Shown: positions 52,475-62,868, counted from the stretch's first letter. The stretch: DNA of 64,000 nucleotides from Hippopus hippopus (GCA_946811185.2 OX328109.1:6448001-6512000), one strand, 5' to 3'. Notes: generated by a model from the letters alone, not told the origin. Translations and numbers: made by a program.

Positions 52475-52695
52475 TCCAAATGACAAAATATGCAGGCTTG
52501 TCCAAATTGAAAGCACATACAGATAAGATGCATGGGGCTCAAATGACAGGGTTTGTCTTTTAAAGGGTAGAAAACATTGTGGGAAAGAAGAAAATGCTGG
52601 TTACCATCATTTTCTCATTTCCTCACAAGGTTTTCCAAAGGTGTCTTCTTTGAGGTTATTTAAGATATGGAATTGTTTGATAAAAGGTGTAAACA
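52474..52695 (-). mobile_element. PAL-A copy, inverted next to the previous one
   Basis: ttacactttttccaaatgac; stem 52566-52628 with mismatches; end gaattgtttgataaaaggtg. The two copies face each other, so they could also pair with one another over most of their length. Confidence 0.75.
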
Positions 52696-52699
52696 TTTA

Positions 52700-53027
52700 C
52701 ATGTGAGAAATTTTGTTATTACATCATGAACGGTTAAAGCTCAAAATAAGCAAAATAGGACTTTTTTTCAGTGATGAAAAAAAAAATCTGTCATGAAATT
52801 GCTAATTTGCCCCTTTTTTGGGCAGTTCATTTTAAAGATTCATCTGTACTCATTTTCAGCCATTTTTTAACCCATTTCATCTTTATTTTATGAAACTGTA
52901 ATCATTCTTGTATTTTCAAGCCAAATGTTGCCCCTGACACTTTCAAGGTTGCACAGATTATGACCGATAGAAAATGCATTTCATTTTATGGAGGTCTTCA
53001 AAGAACTCACAGTTGTCATTTACGGTT
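52700..53027. other. Probable TLCD 3' UTR or downstream DNA
   Basis: AT-rich with agtgatgaaaaaaaaaatct and cattttttaacccatttca; no coding signal. The first AATAAA after the stop codon that I found is at 53521-53526, so transcript length is open. Confidence 0.35.
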
Positions 53028-53038
53028 TTAGATAGAAG

Positions 53039-53354
53039 CCGAGCCCTGGTAGCTCAGTCGATAGCGTGCAGGACTTGAGAACACGGGGTCCACGGTTCGA
53101 TCCCTGGCTACGACCCCTGGCTCGGCCAATTTCTTTCCGAGCATTGATGATAGTCACTGCGACAGGATTCATTCCTCTCCCACCGCTGACCATTGTTTCG
53201 ACGATGATGATGTGGGAAAGCAGCCAGTGGCTTGGAAAGAAAATTGTGCGGAGTACTGGTAAAAGAGACTCCAGGAAAGCATGGATAGGTGCACTGGCCG
53301 CAGCGATATAACTGAAATAATGTTGAAAACAGCGTTAAACACCATACAATCAAT
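53039..53354 (+). mobile_element. SINE-D, full length
   Basis: Head gagccctggtagctcagtcg and B box cggttcgatccctggctacg, followed by a 14-bp partial repeat (acccctggctcgg); tail ggcgttaaacaccataca. Flanks ttagatagaag (53028-53038) and ttaaatagaag (53355-53365) are the target duplication with one change. Confidence 0.9.
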
Positions 53355-53514
53355 TTAAATAGAAGACAAATCCTTAGGCTTCTTTATCCCTTACACTGTA
53401 TATATTGGTAATCTATCTAAGTTTACACAGTTGACTAAATTCTGAGCCATTCTACACACATTATGAAGTTTTAACATTTTTTCTCTCTGGCTGAAAGGAT
53501 ATATCTTTAACATA

Positions 53515-53600
53515 GTGTATAATAAAGATCCAAGATCAGACTTCACATTTTGTGCAGCCTTATCTTGGATCTACACTGTCCATAAAAGAAGAAGCAGTTC
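53515..53600 (+). mobile_element. PAL-B stem remnant
   Basis: aagatccaagatcagacttc faces cttatcttggatctacactg; an AATAAA lies at its left edge. Confidence 0.6.
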
Positions 53601-53739
53601 TTAGGTTTTTCATAGGTAAACTATCTTTCAAAAGTTCAAAATATTTACTTCTTTCAAGGCTAAATATGTAAAGTTATATTTTCAGAATGTATGAAAGTCA
53701 ATGGCTGCTTTTGCTAGATTGTCTCTTGTTATACTTTAC

Positions 53740-53830
53740 TGGGTAAATCTAAGATCAGACTATACATTTAGTGCAATCTGATCTTAGATCTACTCTGTCC
53801 TCAAAAGATTTATGTTCTCAGGTCAGTACG
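53740..53830 (+). mobile_element. PAL-B stem remnant with matched changes
   Basis: gtaaatctaagatcagacta faces tgatcttagatctactctgt: both arms read ctaagatc or gatcttag where most copies have caagatc or gatcttg. Confidence 0.6.
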
Positions 53831-54239
53831 GGTAAATTATTTTTCTGATATGTCATTAAAAACTAAATCATATTCAGTTTTAAAACTTTACAGAAAGTAT
53901 ACACAATGTACTCAACAAACAGAATTATATTTAGTGGGGGGAGGGTATCCTGTAAAACTTTTTTTTTGTAGTAAAGATGGGTTTGGTATTTCCGTGTAAC
54001 AGAGAAGTTAAAGAAGTGGGTTTTGTAAAAAAGAAGACCTGGATTTGGTCTGTCCTGTCTAAATTAGACTATTTTAAGCAATGCTCTACATATTCCAAAC
54101 CCTTTGTGTTTGAAACCCAGGAAACACATTAATAGGTGAGTTTCTGCCATAATATGAGTAATTTTATACATTATTGGGAGCAGTGTAACATAGAATGTGA
54201 ACAAGATTGATAACTCTTACAGCACTTGGTAAAACTTAT

Positions 54240-54370
54240 GTTGCTTTTGCAGAATGTTTAGATCACAAAACAGTGCAGTCTGATCTGTGATCTATTCTGT
54301 CTGCTACTGTATAAGATATTTTGGCAAAAAGGACCTTGAAAATTGGATACTACAGCAGTTTTTTCAGATA
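54240..54370 (+). mobile_element. PAL-B remnant
   Basis: agatcacaaaacagtgcagt faces cagtctgatctgtgatctat, only half the usual stem. Confidence 0.5.
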
Positions 54371-54564
54371 AGAAAAAGTCAATTTTATTAATACAGGACT
54401 TTAAGGGTAAAATTTTTCCTCTGACGGAATATAACGAGACACCTATGCGCTATGTCACACTCAGATGAGTTAGACAGTGCTATGATTGCCCTCTTGCTTT
54501 TATATTAATACTCATGCCACTAGTTATTCTTGCCTTGATGCAGTTAATCAGTTATATATGGAAT

Positions 54565-55080
54565 TTAACATTTTATTTCATGTTTTTCGGTAATTTATCG
54601 GGAAATAATGGAGGATTATAAGGTTGGATAATTCATGGTTATTACCAGTGAAATTTACTATTAATATTTCTGTAACTCTTCATTTCAAGGCGGAAACAGT
54701 ACTTATGTACATAAACTGTGCATGCCAATCATTCAGATAGAAATATGACGTTATTTATCCTACATTTCCCTTGGTTAATGTAATATTGTAATGCAGTCTA
54801 AATACGGGTGAGGTACGCCATGGGGAATTACCGAAAACAACTATACTGGATTTTGATAAAGTCCCAACAAAAAAGGGGGTAAGAAACGTGTAATGAATAG
54901 AACATTTGTTGTTGTTTTTTGTGAAAGATTGAAATTTATTTATTTCTTTGAGTGAACATCATCTAATATTTTCACTCGTGGCTGTGCCTCTTGTGAAAAT
55001 ATCACTGATGGTGTTCACACAGTGAAATTAATTTCGATCTTTCACTGAAAAAAAAACAAAAACAAATATCCTCTATGTAT
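54565..55080 (-). mobile_element. PAL-H copy 4
   Basis: In reverse order: module 2 (attttatttcatgtttttcg to ttttgataaagtcccaacaa) and then module 1 (gtgaaagattgaaatttatt facing attaatttcgatctttcact, around cactcgtggctgtgcctctt), ending with caaatatcctctatg. Confidence 0.8.
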
Positions 55081-55164
55081 TGAGTGATAAGAGTTACCTA
55101 AAAATTGCTGTGTAAACTTTAACTGAACACAGTACAAACTTTTCAGTGTTGCCTTTAGGAATTA

Positions 55165-56050
55165 TGTCTCCCCCCGTCAGGGTCGGGAGACATATTGCTT
55201 TTCCCCGTGCGTCTGTCTGTCAGTCTGTCCGTCCGTCGTCACAAATCGTGTCCGCTCTATAACTCAAAAACCTTTTAAGATATTTTGATAAAACTTCACA
55301 CATTTGTTAAGCACCGTGAGACAAAGTGTCATGCACAAGAACCATAACTATGGCTTGTATATTTCTCGAGTTATTCCCCTTTGATTATTTTCTGTCACAA
55401 ATCATGTCCGCTCTATAACTCGAAAACCTTTTAAGATATTTTGATATAACTTTACACATTTGTAAAGCACCATGAGATGAAGTGTCATGCACAAGTGAAA
55501 TTTACCATTAATATTTCTGTAACTCTTCATTTCAAGGTGGAAACTACACTGGCTTGCATATTTTTCGTGTTATTCCCCTTTGATTATTTTCGATCACAAA
55601 TCGTGTCTGTTCTATAACTCGAAAACCTTTTAAGATATTTTCACAAAACTTCACACATTTGTAAAGCACCATGAGATGAAGTGTCGTGCACAAGAACCAT
55701 AACTCTTGCTTGTATATTTTTCGAGTTATTCCCCTTTGATTATTTTTCGTCACAAATTGTGTCCGCTCTATAACTCAAGAGCCTTTTAAGATATTTTGGT
55801 AAAACTTTACACATTTGTAAATAACCATGAGACAAAGTGTCATGCACAAGAACCATAACTCTGGCTTGTATATTTTTCGAGTTATTTCCCTTTTGATTAT
55901 TTTCGTCACTCATTTTACATATAATTTCATGTCTGCTCTGTAATTCGAAAACCGTTAGAGAAAAATGACCGTTATTTCAGTTTGAAACTGCCTTGGTCAC
56001 ATATCAATCCTTCTGACACCAAAAAGGGGGGAGACATCTGTTTTTTTTGT
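55165..56050 (+). repeat. Dispersed element with internal 156-bp tandem repeats
   Basis: It starts with tgtctccccccgtcagggtc and gggagacatattgcttttcc, then a gtctgtccgtccgtc block, and ends ccaaaaaggggggagacatc, so the edges are inverted (gggagacat). Units starting with gtcacaaat fall at 55238, 55394, 55593, 55749 and 55905. Spacing is 156 bp except unit 2, which is 199 bp. No coding frame. Confidence 0.85.
55498..55552 (+). repeat. PAL-H patch inside the 156-bp array
   Basis: gtgaaatttaccattaatat to tcaaggtggaaactacac matches 54649-54705 in the neighbouring PAL-H copy at nearly every base. It replaces the short piece aaccataacta of the array unit, and accounts for that unit's extra length. 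Confidence 0.8.
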
Positions 56051-56229
56051 AGAAAAACAAGTTCTAGTTTCAATTGTTTGGACATTTGGCTATTTCCTTG
56101 AAAATTTTGGGGGACACTTAGAAATGCCAGTGAAATTAGAACAATGATATTGCATAAGCAATGCCAGTGAAATTATAGACCATATGATTTAGCATATAAT
56201 TGCCTTTTTGTGTTCCTCATTATTCTTTT

Positions 56230-56530
56230 AAATGAGCTATGCTCTCTCAAAAGGTAGTGTAATGCGTCTGCAAAATGTGTCAACCCAGGTCAGCCTGCGC
56301 AGTCCACGCAGGCTGACCTGGGTTGAAACATTTCGCTGTTGGTCAATTTTATGCATGTCCAAGGACCATTCTAATTTCATGATTCAGTGGTTTGTTAGAA
56401 AAAAATGGATTTTATGGTTCTGTAATTATGTGATGACTTGCTTGATATAATGTATCACAGAGATGAACTTGCTTTGTATCATGTATGATGGAAATGCATT
56501 TAACCCCCTTTGCCAGAGCATGGCTCAAAT
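56230..56530 (+). mobile_element. PAL-C copy with matched stem changes
   Basis: aatgagctatgctctctcaa; the hairpin at 56281-56325 reads caacccagg and cctgggttg (usually cgaccc/gggtcg); end ttgccagagcatggctcaaa. A duplicated piece (gatgacttgcttgatataat and gatgaacttgctttgtatca) lengthens the right half. Confidence 0.85.
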
Positions 56531-56539
56531 ATTTTTAAA

Positions 56540-57040
56540 TTTATCTGTTTGCAAGTAGTATTGAGTGGTCAGTGCCATGCAAAACATTTCTTTTCTTGCC
56601 ATTTGTTGGATATAATGGTAGTTATTCATTGATAGAATTTGCTCTACTCTATTTTGTTTCATAAGGTGCAACTTCTTAATCTTTGTAGTGAAGTTATTTG
56701 GTGCTTGTCAGAAACGGTTATGTAATGATGCAGAGCTCCAGATGAGGTGGGGTGATGGTATTCTAAATCCATTATTGTATTTCTCTTCCAAAACCTATGT
56801 TGTTGGTACTCATTAGAATCGTCTCGATGAGACAATTGGTATGAGTACCCATAACATATGGTTTAGTGGAGAATAATTGATATTTTCATTTTTGAAATCA
56901 AAATCACTCACTCTATCTGGAGCTCTGGTGATGTTTATATTATGTCTGTCTGTCTATCTGTCTGTCTGAGATATAGTTTATCAAAAGATTGTAATTGTTA
57001 ATCCTATTCAAGAGAAGAAAAATTTAAAATCTTCTCTAAA
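56540..57040. other. No gene supported
   Basis: tgttggtactcattagaatc at 56800 and gagacaattggtatgagtac at 56829 form a short inverted repeat (gtactcat and atgagtac). TCTG microsatellite at 56942-56970. Confidence 0.4.
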
Positions 57041-57205
57041 AACATGTGAAAATATTACCGATGATGTTCACTCGCTGAAATAAATTTCGATCTTATACTG
57101 AAAAAAAATAAATATCCTCTGTTACTTTGAAATGGACAAATTCAATTTGCCTGCAATTTGACTCCCAAATTGTTCACTTTTGGCCATGAGTGGGCCTCTG
57201 AGAGT
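57040..57205. mobile_element. PAL-H and PAL-K fragments
   Basis: 57045-57120: tgtgaaaatattaccgatga to aaatatcctct (right arm of PAL-H module 1). 57118-57200: aattcaatttgcctgcaatt to gagtgggcctctgag (PAL-K right half). Confidence 0.6.
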
Positions 57206-57478
57206 ATACTTTATAAAGGGCAATGATATGTTTTATAGTTTTCAACATGGTATCTATATACTTCGTTAAGTGTGCACTTTTGTTTTATACAAAGATACAT
57301 GTAGTTCACTTGTTTGATATTATCCTTTTTAGAATTCAGGTGCTCATTGTAATTATATCCCGCTTGCTTTCCCTCAACCCCACCCCTGCGAAGTTGGAAG
57401 GGGGTGGGATTGGAATAGGGTTGTTTGTCTATAGACACCTTTTCTCCTACAGTTTTCAGCCAATTTAGTTACAATTTT

Positions 57479-57704
57479 TCTCTTTACCCTACAATCCCTA
57501 GTTCTAATGACCCTTAAAGGGAAACTTTTTGAAAACATTGTGGGAAAAGGAGAAAATGCTGGTTACCAGCATTTTCTCCTTTTCCTACAATGTTTTCTAT
57601 CCCATCAAAGATAGAAATCATCATTTGGGCTACTTTTCACTTGTCATCTGCAACTGCTTTCAGTTTGATTGATTCCAAAATGTTGTCATTTGGTTCAGGG
57701 TTAA
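57479..57704 (+). mobile_element. PAL-A copy with reversed centre
   Basis: ctctttaccctacaatccct; stem 57530-57596; the centre is ggttacc, the form usual on - strand copies; right end ttggttcagggttaa. Confidence 0.85.
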
Positions 57705-57874
57705 AAGCAGGTCTTCATAGCTTTAGAGCTTGTCCACTTGCCGTTTTCGTTATGATTGGTCACATTTACAAGATTGGTAACCCTTTATGACCCAGTCACT
57801 AGACAACTGATGGAGTGGGGGGAATTTGTTAGCTTGCTACTGTTCTAGTTTTATACATTTACCTATATAATTGA

Positions 57875-58645
57875 GACTTGCTCTGTGAAAAGGGGGTTTA
57901 ATGCATTTTCAAAAAGTCTTGACCCAGGTCAGCCTGCGCAGTCTGCGCAGGCTGACCTGGGTCAAGACTTTTTGCTATGTACAATTTTCAGCAGTCTGAT
58001 TCATGATACAGTTGGTTGTTAGATAACATGCATTTTATTGATCTATGGTTACATTATTAGTTGTACGGTCAGGTGGCAGGGGACTTGGTAACTTGTTCAG
58101 GGCTGTGGTGAATCGTGTCACCCCGAGCCGAAGGTGAGATGGCGGCATGATTCACCACAGCTGTGAACAAGTTTCCAAGTCCCCTGCCACCTGACCGTAC
58201 AATGAATTTATTATACTGCAAAGCTTTACCATTCAAACGTGTGTTAAGCGAAATTTACCTGTTTTTTGCTTTCAAAAATTGAGTACGCTGACAGAGTGGA
58301 ATTTCCCTTCTGAGTGCCTCAATTCATTGAAAACTGACATCACTGGGAACTGACGTCACTGAAACCTTGGAAAAACGTGCAGTTTGGTGCATAATCTTGA
58401 TGTTAATCTTGATCGACGCCGCAATTTTGGATGTTGTGTTGAAAGTGTAGTCATGTATACAGGGCTCCCAAAAGGGAAACTGCTTTTACGTGGGTTTTGC
58501 CAGTGTACATGATATATATGTTCGGGGCATATTATCCAATCAGATCACAAGAAATTTCTTTGCAGCATAATAAGATGATTTGATTTGTATGATGCGTGAT
58601 GGAGCTACATTAAACCCCCTTTAACCACAGCATGGCTCAAAAATT
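57875..58645 (+). mobile_element. PAL-C copy split by an insertion
   Basis: 57875-58047 has the hairpin (57911-57974, aaaaagtcttgacccaggtc with a perfect partner). The remainder is at 58569-58645 (aagatgatttgatttgtatg to accacagcatggctca). The intervening 520 bp is the next element. Confidence 0.8.
58048..58568. mobile_element. Element O with a 60-bp-arm hairpin at one end
   Basis: Near its left end, gtacggtcaggtggcagggg pairs with cccctgccacctgaccgtac over about 58050-58200. The loop reads gtgtcaccccgagccgaagg. The rest (58205-58560) is unpaired. cattattag at the left edge and cataataag at the right edge may be the target duplication. Confidence 0.6.
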
Positions 58646-58956
58646 TTTTGTAGTTTATGTCTACATATTTTTGTGAGATATGTTCTCTTTTTATATAAAC
58701 TATAGTTCACTTTAAATATCAGGGACCAACTATTATTATATTTTTTCTATGTTGTTCCAGTTAAACATTTAGATTTGAAATCCGGCATGCATTGTTTTGC
58801 TTGTTAAACACCTTCAGTGGACTTTTTATGAAAATATTGCAGGTAAAGGAACTACTGCTTGCAATAAGCAATGGTTCTTTTTCCCACAGTAGTTTCAATA
58901 TATTTAAAGCAAGGGATTTGCCTTCAAATCTTCCCCATTTGTGTTACTTGAACGTC

Positions 58957-59184
58957 TTAACCTATTTATTAAATGACAAAATTGTGGATTTGTCCAAATT
59001 CAAAATTTTTGCAGTCGACAAGTTCATTGTAGCTAAAAAGGATGATAATCTGTCTTTGAAATGGTAGAAAACATTGTTGGAAAAGGAGAAAATGCTGGTA
59101 ACAAGTATTTTCTACTTTTCCCACAATGTTTTCGAAAGCTATAAGAATACTCGTTAGAACTTGGGATTGTGTTGTAAAGAGTTA
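58957..59184 (-). mobile_element. PAL-A copy
   Basis: cttaacctatttattaaatg; stem 59067-59131 with centre ctggtaacaag; end gattgtgttgtaaagagtta. Confidence 0.8.
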
Positions 59185-59230
59185 CATATGTTCTCATAAA
59201 TAGTCCAGAGGGTAGCCTGTTATTAGTGTA

Positions 59231-59937
59231 TTTTTTATCTGCATTTTTCTACCTAAAACTCAATGGAACCTAGGCAAATCCAGAATGTGCCTTCAGCTAA
59301 ATTAGAATTCTAATTTGGTCTAGTCCACAGCACAATTCCTACATGTATTTGGAATAGATAGATCCAGAATTTGCCGAGGTCAGATTAGAATTCCAATTTG
59401 ACAAGGCAGATTCTGGGTCTGCTTAGGTCAGATAAGAATTCCAATATGGCAATGGTGATTCTGGATCTGCCTAGGCCAGATCAGAATTCCAATTTGGCAA
59501 GGCAGATTCTGGATCTGCCTAGGCCAGATAAGAATTCCAATTTGGCAAGGGTGATTCTGGGTCTGCCTAGGCTAGATAAGAATTCCAATTTGGCAATGGT
59601 GATTCTGGATCTGCCTAGGCCAGATTAGAATTCCAGTTTGGTAAGGCAGATTCTGGATCTGCTTAGGCCAGATAAGAATTCCAATTTGGCAATGGTGATT
59701 CTGGATCTGCCTAGGCCAGATCAGAATTCCAATTTGGCAAAGCAGATTTTGGATCTGTCTAGGCCAGATAAGAATTCCAATTTGGCAATGGTGATTCTGG
59801 ATCTGCCTAGGCCAGATAAGAATTCCAATTTGGCAATGGTGGTTCTGGATCTGTCTAGGCCAGATAAGAGTTCCAATTTGGTATGGCGGATTCTGGATCT
59901 GCTCAGGCCAGATTGGAATTCTAATCTTTTCTTGACA
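59231..59937. repeat. 48-bp minisatellite
   Basis: Clear units from 59345 (about 12), older units to the left. Each has a GAATTC site, aattccaatttggca, and gattctggatctgccta + ggccagat. Two sub-types (ggcaaggcagatt and ggcaatggtgatt) alternate irregularly. Because 48 is a multiple of 3, frames stay open on both strands (16-residue repeat NSNLAMVILDLPRPDK), which is a by-product rather than a gene. Confidence 0.95.
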
Positions 59938-59962
59938 AATCTAGAATTCTGATCCTGCATGC

Positions 59963-60275
59963 TAAGCCCTGGTAGAGCAGTGGATAGTGGTACAGAACTT
60001 GAGACTAGGAGGTGACTGGTTCAAATCCACAGATCTGTCAATTTCTTTCTGTGGATTTGTGATGGTCATTACAACAGAATTCATTCCTCTCTCGGAGCTG
60101 ATCATTGTTTCAACGACCGTTATGTTGGGAAGCAGCCCGTGGCTGGGGAAGAATATTGTGCGAAATACTATTAAAAAGAAACTCCAGGAAAGCTTTGATA
60201 GGTGCACTGACAGCCCAGGTATAACTGAAATAATGATAAAATCGGCATCAAACACCATACAATCAATCTATCAGT
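59963..60275 (+). mobile_element. SINE-D, full length
   Basis: Head taagccctggtagagcagtg and B box ggttcaaatccacag, tail catcaaacaccatacaatca. It is inserted in decayed minisatellite sequence that continues at about 60285 (ggatctggcctaggctgatt). Confidence 0.85.
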
Positions 60276-60279
60276 CAAC

Positions 60280-60735
60280 GGATCTGGCCTAGGCTGATTC
60301 CATATCTGCCAAGATTCCAATTTAGCTAGCCTAGGAATATACATAGGTTTTTTTTTTTTTTTTTTGACAGGTTTTATGATATAAGTGTGCGTTGTTTTCA
60401 AAATATTTTTATCTGCTGTTGATGTACATGTATGTTAATACTCATTTACTCAGAAGCTGGGAACTTTCATTCTGTATATTTTGCTGTTCGTGTGTAAACA
60501 TTACTGCCAGTAATTTTATGAAGTATATTGTGTGTAATATTTATAAATCATAGTAGATTTATATCATAGAAGTAGTCAAATTATATTTGTATTCAATAAG
60601 TGCTCATATATATGTATTTTTTTATCGTTTCTAAAGTAGTATCAAAAATGCACATCTTTTTCTGAGTTATGTATCTGTACTAGAAAGCTTTAACTCTTTC
60701 TGTACCGTTATATAATCTTGACATCTTTCAAAACC
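60280..60735. other. No gene; T run and AT-rich sequence
   Basis: A poly-T of about 21 at 60345-60365 and AT-rich sequence with tacatgtatgttaatactca. No exon recognised. Confidence 0.4.
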
Positions 60736-60737
60736 AC

Positions 60738-60870
60738 TGAAACTCAAAAAAGAAATATTCTTATAGGCTTGACTAAACATGTGGATTGTATAGATCCAAG
60801 ATCAGACTGCATGTTCCATGCAGTCTGGTCTTGATCTGTGCCACTTTTGGAAAGTCATTGTGTTTGCCTG
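60738..60870 (+). mobile_element. PAL-B variant
   Basis: accactgaaactcaaaaaag, ataggcttgactaaacatgt, stem 60790-60835 (agatcagactgcatgttcca with its partner). Its left part matches 35195-35290. Confidence 0.65.
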
Positions 60871-61266
60871 TTGCATAGAAAGAATGTTTTGTGTATCTAG
60901 CATAGACAATATTTTTACATAAATTATGTGGATTTTTTTCCCCAATATTATTTGGTATTGTCCAAGTATACAAAAATGGATGTTATTTCGAATTCTGGGA
61001 AAAAGAAGAGCAATATCACAACCCCAAACTTGGACTATGCCCTTCTGTGGGCGTAAAACAGATCAAAGAATTACAAACAGTAGTATGTTTTCATATTTTG
61101 ATTTTGTGTAGTTTTAACTTGAATTTATTTGTTTTTTAACTGAAACAAGCAGACTTCTTAAAACATGAATTCTTTTTGCAAGCAGGAGACACCAGGAGTT
61201 AATGCTTGAAAGGAAAATCCAAACTTGTTTGAACTTCTATTCAAACATTTACCTGGCATTGAATAC

Positions 61267-61440
61267 TATCATACAATTCATAGTTTTACCAATCCTGTGA
61301 AAGAAAACTTTTGAGAGAAAAAGAGAAAATGCTATTGACCAGTGTTTACTTCTTTTCCTACAAGGTTTTTGAAAATTTTAGAGTCAAATCTTATCATTTA
61401 AGTCATTTTGTCTTCACAAATGCTTTCATTATAGCAGAGT
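61267..61440 (+). mobile_element. Decayed PAL-A copy
   Basis: caattcatagttttaccaat, gaaagaaaacttttgagaga, weak stem (aatgctattgaccagtgttt). Confidence 0.6.
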
Positions 61441-61498
61441 CCTACAAGAGTCATACAAGTAGACTTCTAAATATATTAATTCATTTTATCATCAAGTA

Positions 61499-61585
61499 AA
61501 TGACTCGGCTGGTAGGATTCATCACAGATGTGCCAGATATGGCACCGAGGATATCCCTTTTGCCAGCGCATAGCTCATAATGATA
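61499..61585 (+). repeat. PAL-C right-end remnant
   Basis: atcccttttgccagcgcata + gctcataa resembles the PAL-C end; the rest is unrelated. Confidence 0.45.
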
Positions 61586-61691
61586 TTTTTACTTGGATAC
61601 CCCTTTTAAGTTAGTCTTCTTTATGCATGACTAGTTTTATAGTGATTATATATTTTTGCTCAAATTATTTTTATAAAAAGTATTTTAGTTC

Positions 61692-62235
61692 TTAAAGGTG
61701 GGTATTTAGATTTTTCACATCTCACCATATTAAGAAATATATATATCACTGAAATTTATATGAGAAAACAATACAAATCATCAATGATTAAGAATCATAA
61801 AATTACAAAAAAATTTTTTTTGGATGGTGTTCCCTTTAAAGGCTACGTAGCCTCTTAAGGTATTTTTAGATTTCGCGCCAGAAATCAAAAAAGCATTGCG
61901 GGAATGTCAAGTGACTGGCACGTGATAATGACGCTTAAATTCCTTAACATAACAAACGTGTAATTATTTTCCATAATGTCTTCTTTGGACGCTATGTCTG
62001 AAGCTTTGTCTGTGTATTTTCGGTATGTAAATGGGCGAGTTGCTCATGTAAAGATAGACCGTGTTTCCCATAGGTGTCGACCTGGGCAGTAGTAAATCTC
62101 TAATTTCTCTTGTTGTCGGATGGTTTTCGACTACTGGGGTTTTATGAGTGAAAATTAAAAGGCTTTGGGAGTATAAGGATGATTTTTTGTATTTTTGTAA
62201 AATTTTCGTCCCAAAATCTAAAGGGCCTCCTTTAA
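61692..62235 (-). mobile_element. PGB copy 2
   Basis: TTAA at 61692 and 62232; aggtgggtatttagattttt at the left and caaaatctaaagggcctcct at the right. It is 544 bp, the reverse complement of 42386-42930, with similar sequence throughout (gactggcacgtgataatgac, gttgtcggatggttttcgac). No coding frame. Confidence 0.82.
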
Positions 62236-62381
62236 AGAAGTTCCCTACTTGTCATGTAGAGTATATGCTTGCAAGTCTTCCCTCATTGCTCCTGTTTTTG
62301 TGTTAACAGTCTACTGTAGTGAGCATGTTCCTGTCATGCTGCACACACATATTTTTTTGTAGGTTGATGCGTCTTATACCC

Positions 62382-62589
62382 GTAGGCTGCTAATCAGACT
62401 CAAGGACCTTTTGTGGGCAGTGTAGATCAAGATCAGACTGCACTTCACAGAAAATTGCAATCTGATCTAGGATCTGCACAGTCCAATAAGGAAATATCTT
62501 TACCCCAAAAAATCCTTGACATAGCAAAATTTGGGGTTTTACTATCCACTTGAAAATTTATTTTCATGTTTGAAGCAGAATAGGAGTTA
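62382..62589 (+). mobile_element. PAL-B copy
   Basis: cccgtaggctgctaatcaga; stem 62418-62485 with the loop enlarged by a few bases (cttcacagaaaattg); end gcagaataggagttaac. Confidence 0.8.
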
Positions 62590-62595
62590 ACACTG

Positions 62596-62868
62596 GAGCC
62601 ATTCTCTGTTAATAGAGAGTTTAATGCATCTGCCAAAAAAAAAAGTATTGGACCATGTCAGCCTGCACAATCTGCACAAGATGTCATGGGTCAAAGCTTT
62701 TTGCTTTTTGTAAATTTTCTGCATATCGAAGGACCACCATTCCTCATGATTCAGCTGGTTGTTAGACAAAATGAATTTTATGGATTTTTAATTGTATGTT
62801 GACTAGCTAGGTACAATTCGTGACGGAGATGCATCAGTCTCCTTTTTGGCAGAGCATGGCTCATTTGT
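62596..62868 (+). mobile_element. PAL-C copy
   Basis: ggagccattctctgttaata; hairpin 62650-62695 with mismatches (gaccatgtcagcctgcacaa); end ttggcagagcatggctcatt. Confidence 0.8.

Noticed and set aside
59398..59952. A protein with 16-residue repeats
   Set aside because: The frame is open because the DNA unit is 48 bp; the opposite strand is open too, and there are no splice or start signals.
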